From assembly GCA_945863875.1 (NCBI GenBank), contig CAMBBS010000023.1:1-64000 (forward strand): a stretch of DNA of 64,000 nucleotides. The letters are read 5' to 3'. The translations under genes and the position numbers were made by a program. Within the stretch, counting starts at the first letter, position 1. Each line of letters begins with the position of its first letter. The notes beneath the pieces were generated by a model. That model was not told where the DNA came from. It did not search any database and worked only from the letters and a program-made list of their open reading frames with translations. Below are positions 9,069 to 17,837 of the stretch, piece by piece. The stretch comes from Desulfopila aestuarii DSM 18488 (GTDB taxonomy: Bacteria; Desulfobacterota; Desulfobulbia; Desulfobulbales; Desulfocapsaceae).

Positions 9069-10340
9069 ATGAAAGATACAATCACAGCTGTGCGAGGGAT
9101 GGAGATCCTCGATTCCCGTGGCAACCCAACGGTGCGGGTTTTTGTTGAACTGCGCGACGGCACCAGAGTTTCCGCCTCCGTCCCTTCAGGGGCCAGTACC
9201 GGCGAAAACGAGGCAATTGAACTGCGAGACGGTGATAAGGCCCGCTATCTGGGCAAAGGTGTTCTCAAAGCGGTCGATAATGTCAACACCATAATCAGCC
9301 CGGCCATCATCGGCATGTCGGCAACAGAGCAGATTGCGATAGATTTCAACATGATTAAGCTTGACGGTACCGAGAACAAATCAAATCTCGGTGCCAACGC
9401 CATTCTCGGTGTCTCCATGGCGGTTGCCCGCGCGGCCGCACAATCAGTCGGCCTGCCCCTCTATCGCTACCTGGGCGGATCCGGTGCCAGGAGGATTCCG
9501 GTGCCGGCAATGAACATTATCAACGGCGGCGCGCATGCCGACAACAGTGTTGATATTCAAGAGTTTATGGCCGTGCCGGTGGGTGCACCATCGTTTAGAG
9601 AAGGTCTGCGATATATCGCCGAGACCTTCCATGTCCTGAAAAAACTCCTGAAAAGCCGTGGGCTGGCTACCAGCGTCGGCGACGAGGGAGGTTTTGCGCC
9701 AAACCTGCCCAGCAATGAAGCAGTTATGGATATTATCATGGAGGCCATCGAAAAGGCCGGATATACGCCGGGCAAGGATATTTCCATTTCCCTGGACAGT
9801 GCCGCCAGCTCTTTTTCAACCGATCTGACCACCTCATACGATCTGGCCAAATCGGGCGCCGGAAAAATGCAATCAGCCGATCTCATCGAAATGGGAACCA
9901 GGTGGGTCGAAAAGTACCCCATCGTTTCCTGGGAAGATCCCCTGGCGGAAAACGACTGGGCGGGCTTCAAGAAATTTACTGAACGGGTCGGCAACAAAAT
10001 CGATATTGTCGGCGATGACATCTTCGTCACCAACACCCGGTACATTGCCCGGGGTATTGAAGAAAAAACGGCTAATTCGGTGCTCATCAAACTCAACCAG
10101 ATAGGCACAGTCTCCGAGAGTATCGATGCCGTACGGATGTGCCGGGATGCCGGCTGGCATTACTTTATCTCCCATCGCTCGGGTGAGACGGAAGACACGT
10201 TTCTCGCCGATTTTGCCGTGGCCATGGACGGCGGCCAATTGAAAACCGGCTCGGCCTCGCGAAGTGAACGGATCGCCAAATATAACAGACTCCTGGAAAT
10301 TGAACATGATCTTGGCGGCTCAGCCCTTTATTACTGGTAA
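9069..10340 (+). CDS. eno: enolase
   Basis: A 423-residue phosphopyruvate hydratase of glycolysis and gluconeogenesis. Present are DSRGNPTV, the mobile loop [10 protein letters not shown], the general acid/base region [12 protein letters not shown], the metal ligands ([25 protein letters not shown]), the catalytic Lys in [10 protein letters not shown], and [17 protein letters not shown]. Length and motifs are fully typical. It stands alone, with 228 bases upstream and about 250 bases before the next small gene. Confidence 0.97.
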   Translation: MKDTITAVRGMEILDSRGNPTVRVFVELRDGTRVSASVPSGASTGENEAIELRDGDKARYLGKGVLKAVDNVNTIISPAIIGMSATEQIAIDFNMIKLDGTENKSNLGANAILGVSMAVARAAAQSVGLPLYRYLGGSGARRIPVPAMNIINGGAHADNSVDIQEFMAVPVGAPSFREGLRYIAETFHVLKKLLKSRGLATSVGDEGGFAPNLPSNEAVMDIIMEAIEKAGYTPGKDISISLDSAASSFSTDLTTSYDLAKSGAGKMQSADLIEMGTRWVEKYPIVSWEDPLAENDWAGFKKFTERVGNKIDIVGDDIFVTNTRYIARGIEEKTANSVLIKLNQIGTVSESIDAVRMCRDAGWHYFISHRSGETEDTFLADFAVAMDGGQLKTGSASRSERIAKYNRLLEIEHDLGGSALYYW

Positions 10341-10593
10341 ATTCAGCTCGGGTAAAAAACCCCAACTGCGTTGGAACAATGAGACAAATCGGTTCTGACG
10401 CAGAAAATAGCCGCAGATGGCCGGATGGGTATTTTTCAATCTATGTTTCTGCTATTACGATAGATTTTCAAAAAGTCCGCTCTGATGCTTGACAGCAGTG
10501 TGCATGGCATCAAAATTATGCTAATATTGCTCTTCTTTTACCCGGGAAATACCTATCGGGTCCGTCGGAAAAAATCAGCAAGGAGTTGTCCGT

Positions 10594-10767
10594 ATGGCTG
10601 AATCACAAAAAGAAAAACCGGATGCACAACGTGTGGCAATATTGCGTTCCCTGCCTCTCGAAGTGAAAAAACAGATTACCGGCGAAGAGGCGGAGGCATT
10701 CATGTTCAATCGTGAACTCCCTGAATCGCTTTTGGAAAAGCTCAAGGATTACCTCATAGAGGAATAG
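10594..10767 (+). CDS. small hypothetical protein (57 aa)
   Basis: A 57-codon frame beginning ATG GCT GAA with AAGGAG nine bases upstream, ending in TAG. The product is charged and predicted helical, with no Cys and no membrane segment. I do not recognise a family. It ends 54 bases before a second small gene with an equally good ribosome binding site, so the two may be cotranscribed. The strong translation signal is the main evidence that it is real. Confidence 0.6.
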   Translation: MAESQKEKPDAQRVAILRSLPLEVKKQITGEEAEAFMFNRELPESLLEKLKDYLIEE

Positions 10768-10821
10768 CTTGAATATTTTTATGTGCAGTTCAAACCAAGA
10801 ATCAAGCAAAAGGAGAAATAC

Positions 10822-10998
10822 ATGACCGAAGAAAAACGCACCCCATGTCCTACCTGTCAAGGCAAAAAGGTTATCGAAGGTGTCTGTGAAGTGGCCCAGG
10901 AATGGAGTGGCACGCAGGAAGATAATGATGATATGCAATGCACCCCCGACCAAACATGTCCCACCTGCAAAGGTAAGGGATACGAAGAGAAAGAATAA
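10822..10998 (+). CDS. small DnaJ-type zinc-finger protein (58 aa)
   Basis: A 58-residue protein consisting almost entirely of two half zinc-finger motifs, CPTCQGKK near the N-terminus and CPTCKGKG near the C-terminus. They are separated by an acidic segment that contains two further Cys. These are the CxxCxGxG repeats that form the cysteine-rich domain of DnaJ; with both halves present, one zinc could be bound. There is no J domain. The ATG at 10822 follows AAAGGAG with good spacing. Its role is unknown, perhaps an RNA- or protein-binding accessory factor. Confidence 0.7.
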   Translation: MTEEKRTPCPTCQGKKVIEGVCEVAQEWSGTQEDNDDMQCTPDQTCPTCKGKGYEEKE

Positions 10999-11013
10999 TT
11001 CCTGAATATGCTT

Positions 11014-11052
11014 TTTCCGCCTATACTGTCGCCTAAGACAGATGGGCGGAAA
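11014..11052. terminator. hairpin downstream of the small zinc-finger gene
   Basis: TTTCCGCC (11014-11021) pairs with GGCGGAAA (11045-11052), and inside this CTGTC (11026-11030) pairs with GACAG (11037-11041). It lies 15 bases after the stop codon. There is no downstream T-run on the plus strand, so termination is uncertain. Confidence 0.35.
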
Positions 11053-11241
11053 GGCTGCATCCTCCCCTTCTCCTGTACCGTCGATTCTCCTCGTTGCCTT
11101 TATAATTGTGCCCTGACCGGCACAGACATCATTGCTCCACTTGCCGGTAATGATTAATTTAATGCCTGTATGTGATAATTCGTCTTACTCGAACATTCCT
11201 CACGCAACAAAGGATACAATTACTACTTACAGGAGAACAAC

Positions 11242-11949
11242 ATGCGTGTCCATTATCTGCAACATGTTCCCTTTGAAGGTCCAGGCAGTATTGGCCCCTT
11301 GCTTGAGTCTGCCGGTCACCGGGTAACCGTGACGAAATTTTACGAATCGACATCCTTACCACACCACGACCAGCTTGATCTCCTCATCATCATGGGCGGT
11401 CCCATGAGTGTCAACGACGAAGAACGTTTTCCCTGGTTGAGATTGGAAAAACAGTTCATCAAACATTCCATTAAATCTGGCAAGGCAGTGCTCGGCATTT
11501 GCCTTGGCGCCCAACTCATTGCCAGCACCCTGGGGGAATCGGTATACCCCAATCGCCGCAAAGAAATCGGCTGGTTTCCGGTGCAGGGTATTCCTTCCGA
11601 AGATGATCATATTTTTCGTTTTCCACCCTTAATCGAGGTCTTCCACTGGCATGGTGAGACCTTTGATCTGCCCGAAGGCGCAGTGCTCCTGGCAAGAAGC
11701 GAGGGCTGCGAGAACCAAGCCTTTCAGGTCGGGCGAAAGGTAATTGGCCTGCAGTTTCATCTGGAAACCACGCCCGAATCGGCCCGGGCGATAGTGAGAA
11801 ACTGTCGGGCGGAAATTTTGCCGTCGAAATTCGTCCAGCCCGAAGCCGTAATACTCGATCAGCCTCCTGAAAAATATCGGCGAATCAATGATCTGATGGC
11901 GGAAATATTCCTTTTCCTGTCAAGAAAATCGGTCGACACCTCCCCGTAG
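11242..11949 (+). CDS. class I glutamine amidotransferase-like protein
   Basis: A 235-residue stand-alone GATase1 domain of the GMP-synthase-like type, possibly a glutaminase or a gamma-glutamyl peptide hydrolase. The nucleophile elbow is GICLGAQLIA with the catalytic Cys, the catalytic His is in GLQFHLET, and the matching Glu follows a few residues later. An oxyanion-type MGGPMSV is present near residue 50. CAGGAG lies just upstream of the ATG. No synthase partner is encoded next to it, so the acceptor substrate is unknown. Confidence 0.85.
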   Translation: MRVHYLQHVPFEGPGSIGPLLESAGHRVTVTKFYESTSLPHHDQLDLLIIMGGPMSVNDEERFPWLRLEKQFIKHSIKSGKAVLGICLGAQLIASTLGESVYPNRRKEIGWFPVQGIPSEDDHIFRFPPLIEVFHWHGETFDLPEGAVLLARSEGCENQAFQVGRKVIGLQFHLETTPESARAIVRNCRAEILPSKFVQPEAVILDQPPEKYRRINDLMAEIFLFLSRKSVDTSP

Positions 11950-12092
11950 TCAAATAAACTGGGCGACCAGCCGGAGACAGTTGCCACGCCGATATTGATC
12001 TTATCATACGAGGTTCTTATTATGGGTGTTAAACGATGCCGTGTGCATTCTCACCGGCATTTTCATATAGGAAAAACAGGAGGCTGCCGACA

Positions 12093-12713
12093 ATGGAACT
12101 GGAAATTTTTTCTGACTATATCTGACCTTACTGCTACTTCATTACCGGGCGTATAGAAAAACTACAAAAAGAATATGATCTGAAAGTTCGCTGGCGGACC
12201 TTTCCCCTGCATCCGGAAACGCCGGAGGAGGGACAGCTTCTTGAAGAACTTTTCCGGACAACCCCGGAAAAGATTGCCGGGATGATCGATCGTCTGCGCG
12301 GCACAGCCGAGGAACTCGGTTTGCCTTTTGGTGCAAGAAAAAAAACCTATAACACCAGGCTGGCCCAGGAACTGGGCCTCTGGGCGGAAGACCTCGGCAA
12401 AGGAGAACCGTTTCATGTGGCTGCCTTTCAAGCCTATTTTGCCGACGGCCTCAATCTGGCGAAGATACCCGTTCTTCTTCAGCTCGCCCATCAGGTCGGC
12501 CTCCCGGAGCAGGAAGCGGAAAAAATTATCAGCAGTCGTGCCTACCAGCATCAAGTCGACCGAGACTGGGCGGATTCACGCCGCAAAGCAATCAATGCGG
12601 TGCCGACCCTGGTCATGGGAGAGCACAAGATAGTCGGCGTGCAAAGTTATCAAGCCATGACGGAACTGATTACCCATTATGGGGTAAGCAAAAGAGAACA
12701 ACCGAAACAGTAA
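12093..12713 (+). CDS. DsbA/FrnE-family thiol oxidoreductase, probable selenoprotein (UxxC)
   Basis: The reading frame starts at ATG 12093 behind an excellent AGGAGG (12079-12084), reads ten codons, meets TGA at 12123-12125, and continues open to the stop at 12711, giving 206 residues if TGA is read. The surrounding peptide is SDYI-U-PYCYF. In the FrnE-like DsbA family this position is the first Cys of the CPxC active site, so TGA replaces exactly that residue. The rest is typical: FPLHPETPEEG, helical insert, and the cis-Pro loop NAVPTLVM near the C-terminus. A SECIS-like hairpin begins 12 bases after the TGA. Read as an ordinary stop, the gene would be wrongly started at ATG 12282, losing the active site. 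A true nonsense mutation is the alternative, but the intact frame, intact signals and exact position argue against it. Confidence 0.85.
12138..12158 (+). promoter_or_regulatory. candidate bacterial SECIS element of the DsbA-like gene
   Basis: TTC-A-(T)-TAC, loop CGGGC (12146-12150), GTA-T-(A)-GAA: seven base pairs with one bulged T on the 5' side and one bulged A on the 3' side. The hairpin begins 12 bases after the TGA. An apical loop with G near its 5' side and a bulged U in the upper stem are the features of the Escherichia coli fdhF SECIS. It is coding sequence as well. Confidence 0.6.
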
Positions 12714-12739
12714 CAGAAAAGACACGAAAAGAGGCAAGG

Positions 12740-13000
12740 TCAACTGCCCCGCCCTGCAGGACGGAGCTTGTGCAAGCAAGTTCCTGTTTTGACCAGGCAC
12801 AGCCAGGGCCGCAAGGCTAACGGGCTACGTTAAGAAAGAATATATAGGCACTCTGGAATGCTCCACCAGTTCCAGGCTCTGCGACAAGTGGTTAAACAGA
12901 TTGAAGGGGTTAGGCCAGTGGTGCTGGGACAAAACCTTTCATTCCCATTGCCGGGGTGGTTTTTACTCGCGAAAGTGAAGAATTTTAAAGGTAACCTTCA
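12740..13000 (+). ncRNA. HEARO / omegaRNA preceding an iscB-like gene
   Basis: The 286 bases between the DsbA-like gene and the iscB-like gene contain no frame of their own but many short complementary segments, for example CCAGTGGTGCTGGG, GGGAC...TCCC, TACTCGCGAAAGTGA and AAAGGTAACCTT directly before the iscB start. A long structured RNA in this position, ending at the start codon of an RRXRR/RuvC protein, is how HEARO (the IscB guide RNA) is organised. The limits are approximate, and the guide would lie at the 5' end. No alignment to the family model could be run. Confidence 0.6.
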
Positions 13001-13930
13001 ATGCAGCATGTGTTGGTCATAGACAAAAACAAAATGTTCTTGAATCCTTGTCATCCGGCAAGGGCGAGGGGACTTTTGCGAAGGGGAAAAGCTGCTGTCT
13101 ATAAAAGATTTCCTTTAACTATCATCTTAAAAGAAAAGAGCGGCAGTGATGTTCAAGATCTCGAGGTAAAGCTCGATCCAGGGAGCAAGATGACAACCAT
13201 TGCCCTGGTGGCAGAGTGTCAGCAGGGCAGAAAGGTTGTTTGGGCCGGAGAGCGTACTCACCGTGGACAGGCCATGAGAAATACTCTGCTCTCAAGAGTG
13301 AACAATGTTTTTACCTGGGCAAAGCGTCCCATCAACTTTGCTCCAGTATCCGGGATTGTCGTTGATCTTTTTAGACGGTTCATCAACATTCCTGCCCGGG
13401 CCAAAGCACCGTTAAAGGATGCTGCCGCAATCAATTCGATTCGCTATGCCACCGGCGGCAGGTTGAAGGCATTCGGCCTGCCGGTTACCTTCTGGTCCGG
13501 AGGAGGAACCACGTATAACCTGACGAACCAAAGCTACGGAAAATCCCATTGGCTTGATGCCGTTTGTGTCGGTGCAACAGGCGGGCGTGTCCATATTCCG
13601 CCGGGACTGCAACCTCTCCATGTTTCTGCTACGGACAGAGGATCACGGCAGATGTGCCGGGTGGATAACTACGGTTTTCCTCGAACGTCGGCGAAAGCAA
13701 GAAGAGTTGTCAAGGGATGTAAAACCGGAGATCTGGTCAAGGCACTGGTCAACAAAGGCAAAAAGCCCGGGACGTATGCTGGCAGGGTGTCTGTGCGAAA
13801 GTCCGGCAGTTTCAATAGCAAGACAGAAGCGGGTACAATACAGGGGATTTCAAGGAAACATTGCTCTCTTTTGCAGCGTGCCGATGGTTACAACTACGAC
13901 AGAGGAGACAGCGTTTCCTCCTCCACCTGA
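13001..13930 (+). CDS. iscB: IscB-like protein with bridge helix and HNH domain deleted
   Basis: A 309-residue relative of the RNA-guided nuclease IscB. It opens with the PLMP-type domain (MFLNPCHPARARGLLRRGKA), then RuvC-I as LDPGSKMTTIALV with the catalytic Asp. HRGQAMRNTLLSR is followed immediately by a piece normally found after the Arg-rich bridge helix. RuvC-II appears as GIVVDLFRRF, with Asp where Glu is usual. It then jumps directly to AKAPLKDAAAIN, skipping the whole HNH domain. RuvC-III (GKSHWLDAVCVG) and the C-terminal TAM-binding-like part remain. The frame stays open across both deletions. IscB proteins are usually 400-500 residues, so this is probably inactive, a naturally minimised form, or a binding-only derivative. 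Confidence 0.75.
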   Translation: MQHVLVIDKNKMFLNPCHPARARGLLRRGKAAVYKRFPLTIILKEKSGSDVQDLEVKLDPGSKMTTIALVAECQQGRKVVWAGERTHRGQAMRNTLLSRVNNVFTWAKRPINFAPVSGIVVDLFRRFINIPARAKAPLKDAAAINSIRYATGGRLKAFGLPVTFWSGGGTTYNLTNQSYGKSHWLDAVCVGATGGRVHIPPGLQPLHVSATDRGSRQMCRVDNYGFPRTSAKARRVVKGCKTGDLVKALVNKGKKPGTYAGRVSVRKSGSFNSKTEAGTIQGISRKHCSLLQRADGYNYDRGDSVSSST

Positions 13931-13959
13931 AGGAGGAGGTAGCCATGCTGTATTTTTAG

Positions 13960-14979
13960 ATGATGATGAAAAATAATAGTGTACTGATGGTGTTGCTGGC
14001 AACGCTCGTTCTTGCCGGCACGGCGCAAGCCTACACCAGAGCGGAGGTTGTCCAGCGCGGTTTTCTCCGGTGCGGTGTTTCGGCAGGATTTCCCGGTTTC
14101 TCCAGTGTCGACGCCCACGGCAGGTGGGCCGGTCTCGATGTTGATATCTGCCGGGCTGTCGCGGCAGCGACCCTGGGAAATGCCGACAAGGTGGAATATC
14201 TGCCGCTGGCGGACAACGAATCTTTCACCGCTCTGCTCTCCGGCGAAGTGGATATTCTTTCCCGCCACTCGACTTGGAGCTTTGCCCGGGAATCGTCCCT
14301 CGCTGTCCATTTCGCCGGGATCAGTTACTTTGACGGCCAGGGCCTGTTAGTCTCAAAAAAACTTAAGGCCGATAGTTTATCTGAGCTGAGCAAAGTGCAG
14401 GTCTGCAGCCCGGTCGACTCGCGTTTTGCAGCGAACCTCCTTGATTATTTCGAGAGAAATAAAATTGACTACCGAATTGTCTCCTACGACAGTCTCGATC
14501 TGGCATTAGAGGGGTTTAAGGGGGAAGCCTGCGATACCATTTCCATGCAGCAGTCACTGCTCTATGGACTTCGGCTCGGTCTGGCCGAGCCGGACAGCGC
14601 CGTGGTGCTTCCCGAGGTTATCGCCAAGGAGCCTCTTGGACCGGTTGTCCGGCAGGATGACCATATCTGGGCTAATATCGTCAAATGGTCACTGTATGCC
14701 ATGGTCAACGGCGAAGAGCTGGGGGTGACTTCGGCAAATATCGAAGAAATGAAATCCAGCAATATACTCGCCGTCAAAAGATTGCTCGGCTTGCAGGGAG
14801 CTGCCGGAAAAGGTATTGGTTTGCCGGATGACTGGGCGGCCCGGATAATTCGTCAAGTAGGCAACTATGGGGAGGTCTTCGAACGAAACTTCGGATCCGG
14901 GTCTCCTTTGAAGATAGAGCGCGGTTTGAATAACCTTTGGAACAATGGTGGGCTGCAGTATGCACCTCCGCTGCAATAA
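13960..14979 (+). CDS. periplasmic amino-acid-binding protein (ABC-type, AapJ-like)
   Basis: A 339-residue secreted protein. A signal peptide ending near AGTAQA precedes the mature type-II periplasmic fold. RGFLRCGVSAGFPGFSS, GLDVDICRAVAAA, and a DILSRHSTWSF segment resemble the general L-amino acid binding proteins. No permease or ATPase genes are adjacent, so it is an orphan binding protein that must share a transporter or act as a sensor. Three ATG codons in a row open the frame. A good AGGAGGAGG lies about 20 bases upstream but in front of a four-codon mini-frame (13945-13959) that stops directly before this ATG, so translation may be coupled. The GC-rich hairpin just upstream belongs to the end of the iscB locus. 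Confidence 0.82.
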   Translation: MMMKNNSVLMVLLATLVLAGTAQAYTRAEVVQRGFLRCGVSAGFPGFSSVDAHGRWAGLDVDICRAVAAATLGNADKVEYLPLADNESFTALLSGEVDILSRHSTWSFARESSLAVHFAGISYFDGQGLLVSKKLKADSLSELSKVQVCSPVDSRFAANLLDYFERNKIDYRIVSYDSLDLALEGFKGEACDTISMQQSLLYGLRLGLAEPDSAVVLPEVIAKEPLGPVVRQDDHIWANIVKWSLYAMVNGEELGVTSANIEEMKSSNILAVKRLLGLQGAAGKGIGLPDDWAARIIRQVGNYGEVFERNFGSGSPLKIERGLNNLWNNGGLQYAPPLQ

Positions 14980-15013
14980 CAGACCTGGTGTTTGAAGAAA
15001 TGGGAGGAAATGT

Positions 15014-15436
15014 ATGAAAATTGAGAAACGTGTTCTCTGGAAAATAATGGCAACCTTGAGTTGTCTCATGCTTCTCGCTGCCCCGGTTGCAGCGGCGGAG
15101 GAACCCGGCAAATGGAAAACCGCCGGCAAAGAGGTGAGCGAAGCGGCAAAGGCCGTTGGTAACGCGTCCGGCGAGGCGTGGCGGACAACCAAGGAAAAAA
15201 CTGCTGAAACCTGGGATAAAACTAAGGAAAAAAGCTCTGAAGTCGCAGAAAAAACGGTAGAAGTCTCTGGAGAAGTGGCCGTGGAGACGGCGGAAAAAAG
15301 CAAGGGATTCTGGCAGAAAACCAAGGAAACAACAAAGTCATGGCTGGGGAAAGCCAGGGCGAAAATCCATCAGATGACCGCACCTAAGGGAGAGACCGAG
15401 CCTGAACCGGGGCCTCAGGCCGAGCCGGCAAAATAA
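15014..15436 (+). CDS. secreted Lys/Ala/Thr-rich helical protein, function unknown
   Basis: A 140-residue protein with an N-terminal signal sequence (hydrophobic run ending AAPVAAAEE). It is followed by about 80 residues of degenerate 11-residue repeats rich in Lys, Glu, Thr and Ala (WKTAGKEVSEAAK, WDKTKEKSSEVAEK, WQKTKETTKS), which would form amphipathic helix as in LEA- or apolipoprotein-like proteins. The tail is Pro/Glu rich. GGAGG lies nine bases upstream. It follows the binding protein by 34 bases and may be cotranscribed. No specific function can be assigned. Confidence 0.75.
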   Translation: MKIEKRVLWKIMATLSCLMLLAAPVAAAEEPGKWKTAGKEVSEAAKAVGNASGEAWRTTKEKTAETWDKTKEKSSEVAEKTVEVSGEVAVETAEKSKGFWQKTKETTKSWLGKARAKIHQMTAPKGETEPEPGPQAEPAK

Positions 15437-15457
15437 ACGGAGAGATCCGCTGTCCAT

Positions 15458-16105
15458 CTATTGGTCGTTCAGGCAGAGGGTCAACTCCAGCAGGGAATCA
15501 ATCGCCCAGGTCGGAGGGACCGGCAGGGAGGAGAGTTCGGCGTGACTCCAGTTGACAAAGATGGTGTCGATGCCGGCGCTGGCCCCGCTGCAGATATCGT
15601 AGAGGGCATCCCCGGTAAACACGGTGCTGGTTTTCTCCGCTCCAAGCAGGGACATGGCCTTGAGGGCAGGTTCGGCACCCGGCTTATGTCGGCTGGTGTC
15701 TTCAGGGGTGACCAGCACGTCAAAATATTTAGCGGTGTCGGTGGACTCGAGAATTTTCTCCATGCTGAAGCGTCTTCGTGAGGTGACAATGGCCAGTTTT
15801 TTTCCGGCGCTCTTCAGTAGTGCCAGGGTCTCGATGACGTGGGGAAAGGGGTGGATGCAGTCTTCCATGATGCGCAGCTGGTACTGGAGATAATCATCAA
15901 GTATTCGATCATGGTCGAGTTCCACGCCCAGATGGGTGATCAGCTGACTCTTCAGCGGCAGGCCGATACCGTTGATAATGGTCTCCCTGGCCATGGTCTT
16001 GCCGGCATATTTCTCCGCAACATATTGAAAACAGGAACAGATGAGGTCGACTGTGTCAAAGAGGGTGCCGTCGGCATCGAAAAGGTAGCTGTCATACGGT
16101 TTCAT
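15458..16105 (-). CDS. HAD-superfamily phosphatase (phosphoglycolate phosphatase-like)
   Basis: A 215-residue HAD hydrolase. Motif I is FDADGTLFDT with the nucleophilic Asp, motif II is VTSRRRFS, the Lys of motif III is in RHKPGAEPA, and motif IV is VFTGDALYD. The helical cap between motifs I and II matches the PGP/Gph-like subfamily. The ATG at 16105 follows GGAG with eight bases; an upstream in-frame start at 16150 is less likely. It is convergent with the preceding gene. The substrate is unknown and may be phosphoglycolate or a related sugar phosphate. Confidence 0.88.
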   Translation of the reverse strand: MKPYDSYLFDADGTLFDTVDLICSCFQYVAEKYAGKTMARETIINGIGLPLKSQLITHLGVELDHDRILDDYLQYQLRIMEDCIHPFPHVIETLALLKSAGKKLAIVTSRRRFSMEKILESTDTAKYFDVLVTPEDTSRHKPGAEPALKAMSLLGAEKTSTVFTGDALYDICSGASAGIDTIFVNWSHAELSSLPVPPTWAIDSLLELTLCLNDQ

Positions 16106-16207
16106 TGTACATCTCCAGGTAGTGAAAATTGAGCTGAGAGAATACACCATCAGCTGCTGTCGGGCAATCTCCCATCAATTATTTTCAGAATAAGGGCCGG
16201 TAAATAA

Positions 16208-17443
16208 ATGTCCATCCCCCCACCGACGCACTCCGACGAAGAGCTGCACCGTCTCTTCACCGGGGCATGTACTGCTCAGACCGAAGGGCGTCTTGCTGAA
16301 GCCATGGACAACTACCTGCTGTTGCTGAAGTATTTCCCGGAAGCGGCCATGCTTCGTTATAATCTCGGCCTGGTTTACTACAGTCTTGAAAATTTTACCG
16401 CCGCCCTGGGCGAATTTTCCACGGCCTTGGCCATTCGGCCTGAAGACAGTGATACCCTGTTTAACCTCGCTCTCTGTCAGAAGAAGACCGGCGATAGTGC
16501 CGCGGCAATCGCCTCATACCGTAGGCTGCTGCAGGCAATGCCGGATCATGCCGACGGTTGGTATAATCTTGCCGGCTGCTACCGTGACACCTTCGCCGAT
16601 ACCCAGGCCATTTCCTGTTACAAGAAGGTGCTGGCGCTCGATGGTGCATATCTGCCGGCCCTCAACAATCTCGCTTATCTCTATCATCGCGGCGGTGATA
16701 CGCAGCAGGCGGAAGTCTGCTATCGACAGGTATTGGCCTTGCGGCCAAAAGACGATGCCGCGCACTATATGCTCGGCTCACTTCTCGGCACGCCGCTTGA
16801 CCGTGCCCCCGATGCCTATGTGCAGCATTTTTTTGACGCCTATGCCGAGGGCTTTGAGAAAAGTCTGGTCGATGGTCTGGGATACGACACACCCCGGCAG
16901 TTGTTTGCCTGTTTGCTGGGCTGTACCGGTCTGCAGGATATGCAAAAGCAATACACCCAGGGCCTTGATCTCGGTTGCGGAACTGGCCTCAGCGGTATTG
17001 CCTTTAAGGAAATCGTGACGGTTTTTGATGGCGTGGACCTCTCCGCCAACATGCTTGCGCAGGCGGCGGCAAAAGGTTGTTACCAGGGGCTGTATCAGGA
17101 TAGCATCAGCCAATTTTTACAGACGACCACAGCCACCTATGATTTTTTTCTCGCCACCGATGTGTTTATCTATGTCGGTGCGCTGGACGATATTTTTACC
17201 GGCCTCCGCGCTGTCGCCCGGCCGGGGGCCATTTTCTGCTTTTCCACGGAGACGCTGGGATCGTCAGGGTATCAGCTGCAACAGACCGGCAGATTTGCCT
17301 ATTCCCGCGACTATATCCATAACATTGCCGCTGTCACCGGCTGGACGGTAATGACCGGAAAAGAGACAAAACTGCGTAAAGAGAAAGGCCAATGGCTTGC
17401 CGGTGATCTTTGGATTCTGCAACTGCAGGTACGGGATGAATGA
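16208..17443 (+). CDS. TPR-repeat / SAM-dependent methyltransferase fusion
   Basis: A 411-residue two-domain protein. Residues about 10-190 form five or so tetratricopeptide repeats (for example LRYNLGLVYYSLENFTAALGEF and LPALNNLAYLYHRGGD). From about residue 245, a class I methyltransferase follows, with motif I LDLGCGTGLSG, motif II-like VDLSANMLAQA and motif IV FFLATDVFIYVG. This architecture occurs in proteobacterial proteins annotated as predicted TPR methyltransferases, with the repeats presumably recruiting a protein substrate. It stands between divergent or unrelated genes, so the context adds nothing. Confidence 0.88.
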   Translation: MSIPPPTHSDEELHRLFTGACTAQTEGRLAEAMDNYLLLLKYFPEAAMLRYNLGLVYYSLENFTAALGEFSTALAIRPEDSDTLFNLALCQKKTGDSAAAIASYRRLLQAMPDHADGWYNLAGCYRDTFADTQAISCYKKVLALDGAYLPALNNLAYLYHRGGDTQQAEVCYRQVLALRPKDDAAHYMLGSLLGTPLDRAPDAYVQHFFDAYAEGFEKSLVDGLGYDTPRQLFACLLGCTGLQDMQKQYTQGLDLGCGTGLSGIAFKEIVTVFDGVDLSANMLAQAAAKGCYQGLYQDSISQFLQTTTATYDFFLATDVFIYVGALDDIFTGLRAVARPGAIFCFSTETLGSSGYQLQQTGRFAYSRDYIHNIAAVTGWTVMTGKETKLRKEKGQWLAGDLWILQLQVRDE

Positions 17444-17837
17444 CGGTGAAGTGCCATCCGGTTCGAGGCCTTTAGCAATCCCAAAAGGGCATTCTCGGAC
17501 AACCTCCCTGGAGGCTCTTTGTGCCCCTTTATCTCTCCTTACTGTTAGTGGGTGAAGTTTGATTCCTGATGGTCGACCATAACCGTTGGCAAAACATTAA
17601 AAGGTATCGTACCGATCTGCCCAGATAGTGTCAAACGATTATATCCTGACTTATAGATCAAATTCATGCTATACAGAATCGTACCGACGGTGAGTTGCGT
17701 CTACTGAAAAACCATCAGCGAGATGCTCTGAATACACTTTTTCGCTTGCAGGATTCCCTATGGGATCCAAACTGTATGTAACAGCAACGCCTTGCTGGGG
17801 GGATGTTGTTTTTTGAAAATATTTGAGGAATGAAATA
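17444..17837. other. intergenic, nothing recognised except a short direct repeat
   Basis: About 390 bases with no supported gene. The decamer ATCGTACCGA occurs twice, near 17607 and 17675. I see no terminator or RNA structure I can name. Confidence 0.35.

Noticed and set aside
12123-12125. TGA in the DsbA-like gene as an ordinary nonsense mutation
   Set aside because: The start, ribosome binding site and entire downstream frame are intact, and the TGA falls exactly on the active-site Cys with a hairpin after it. Selenocysteine explains all of these.
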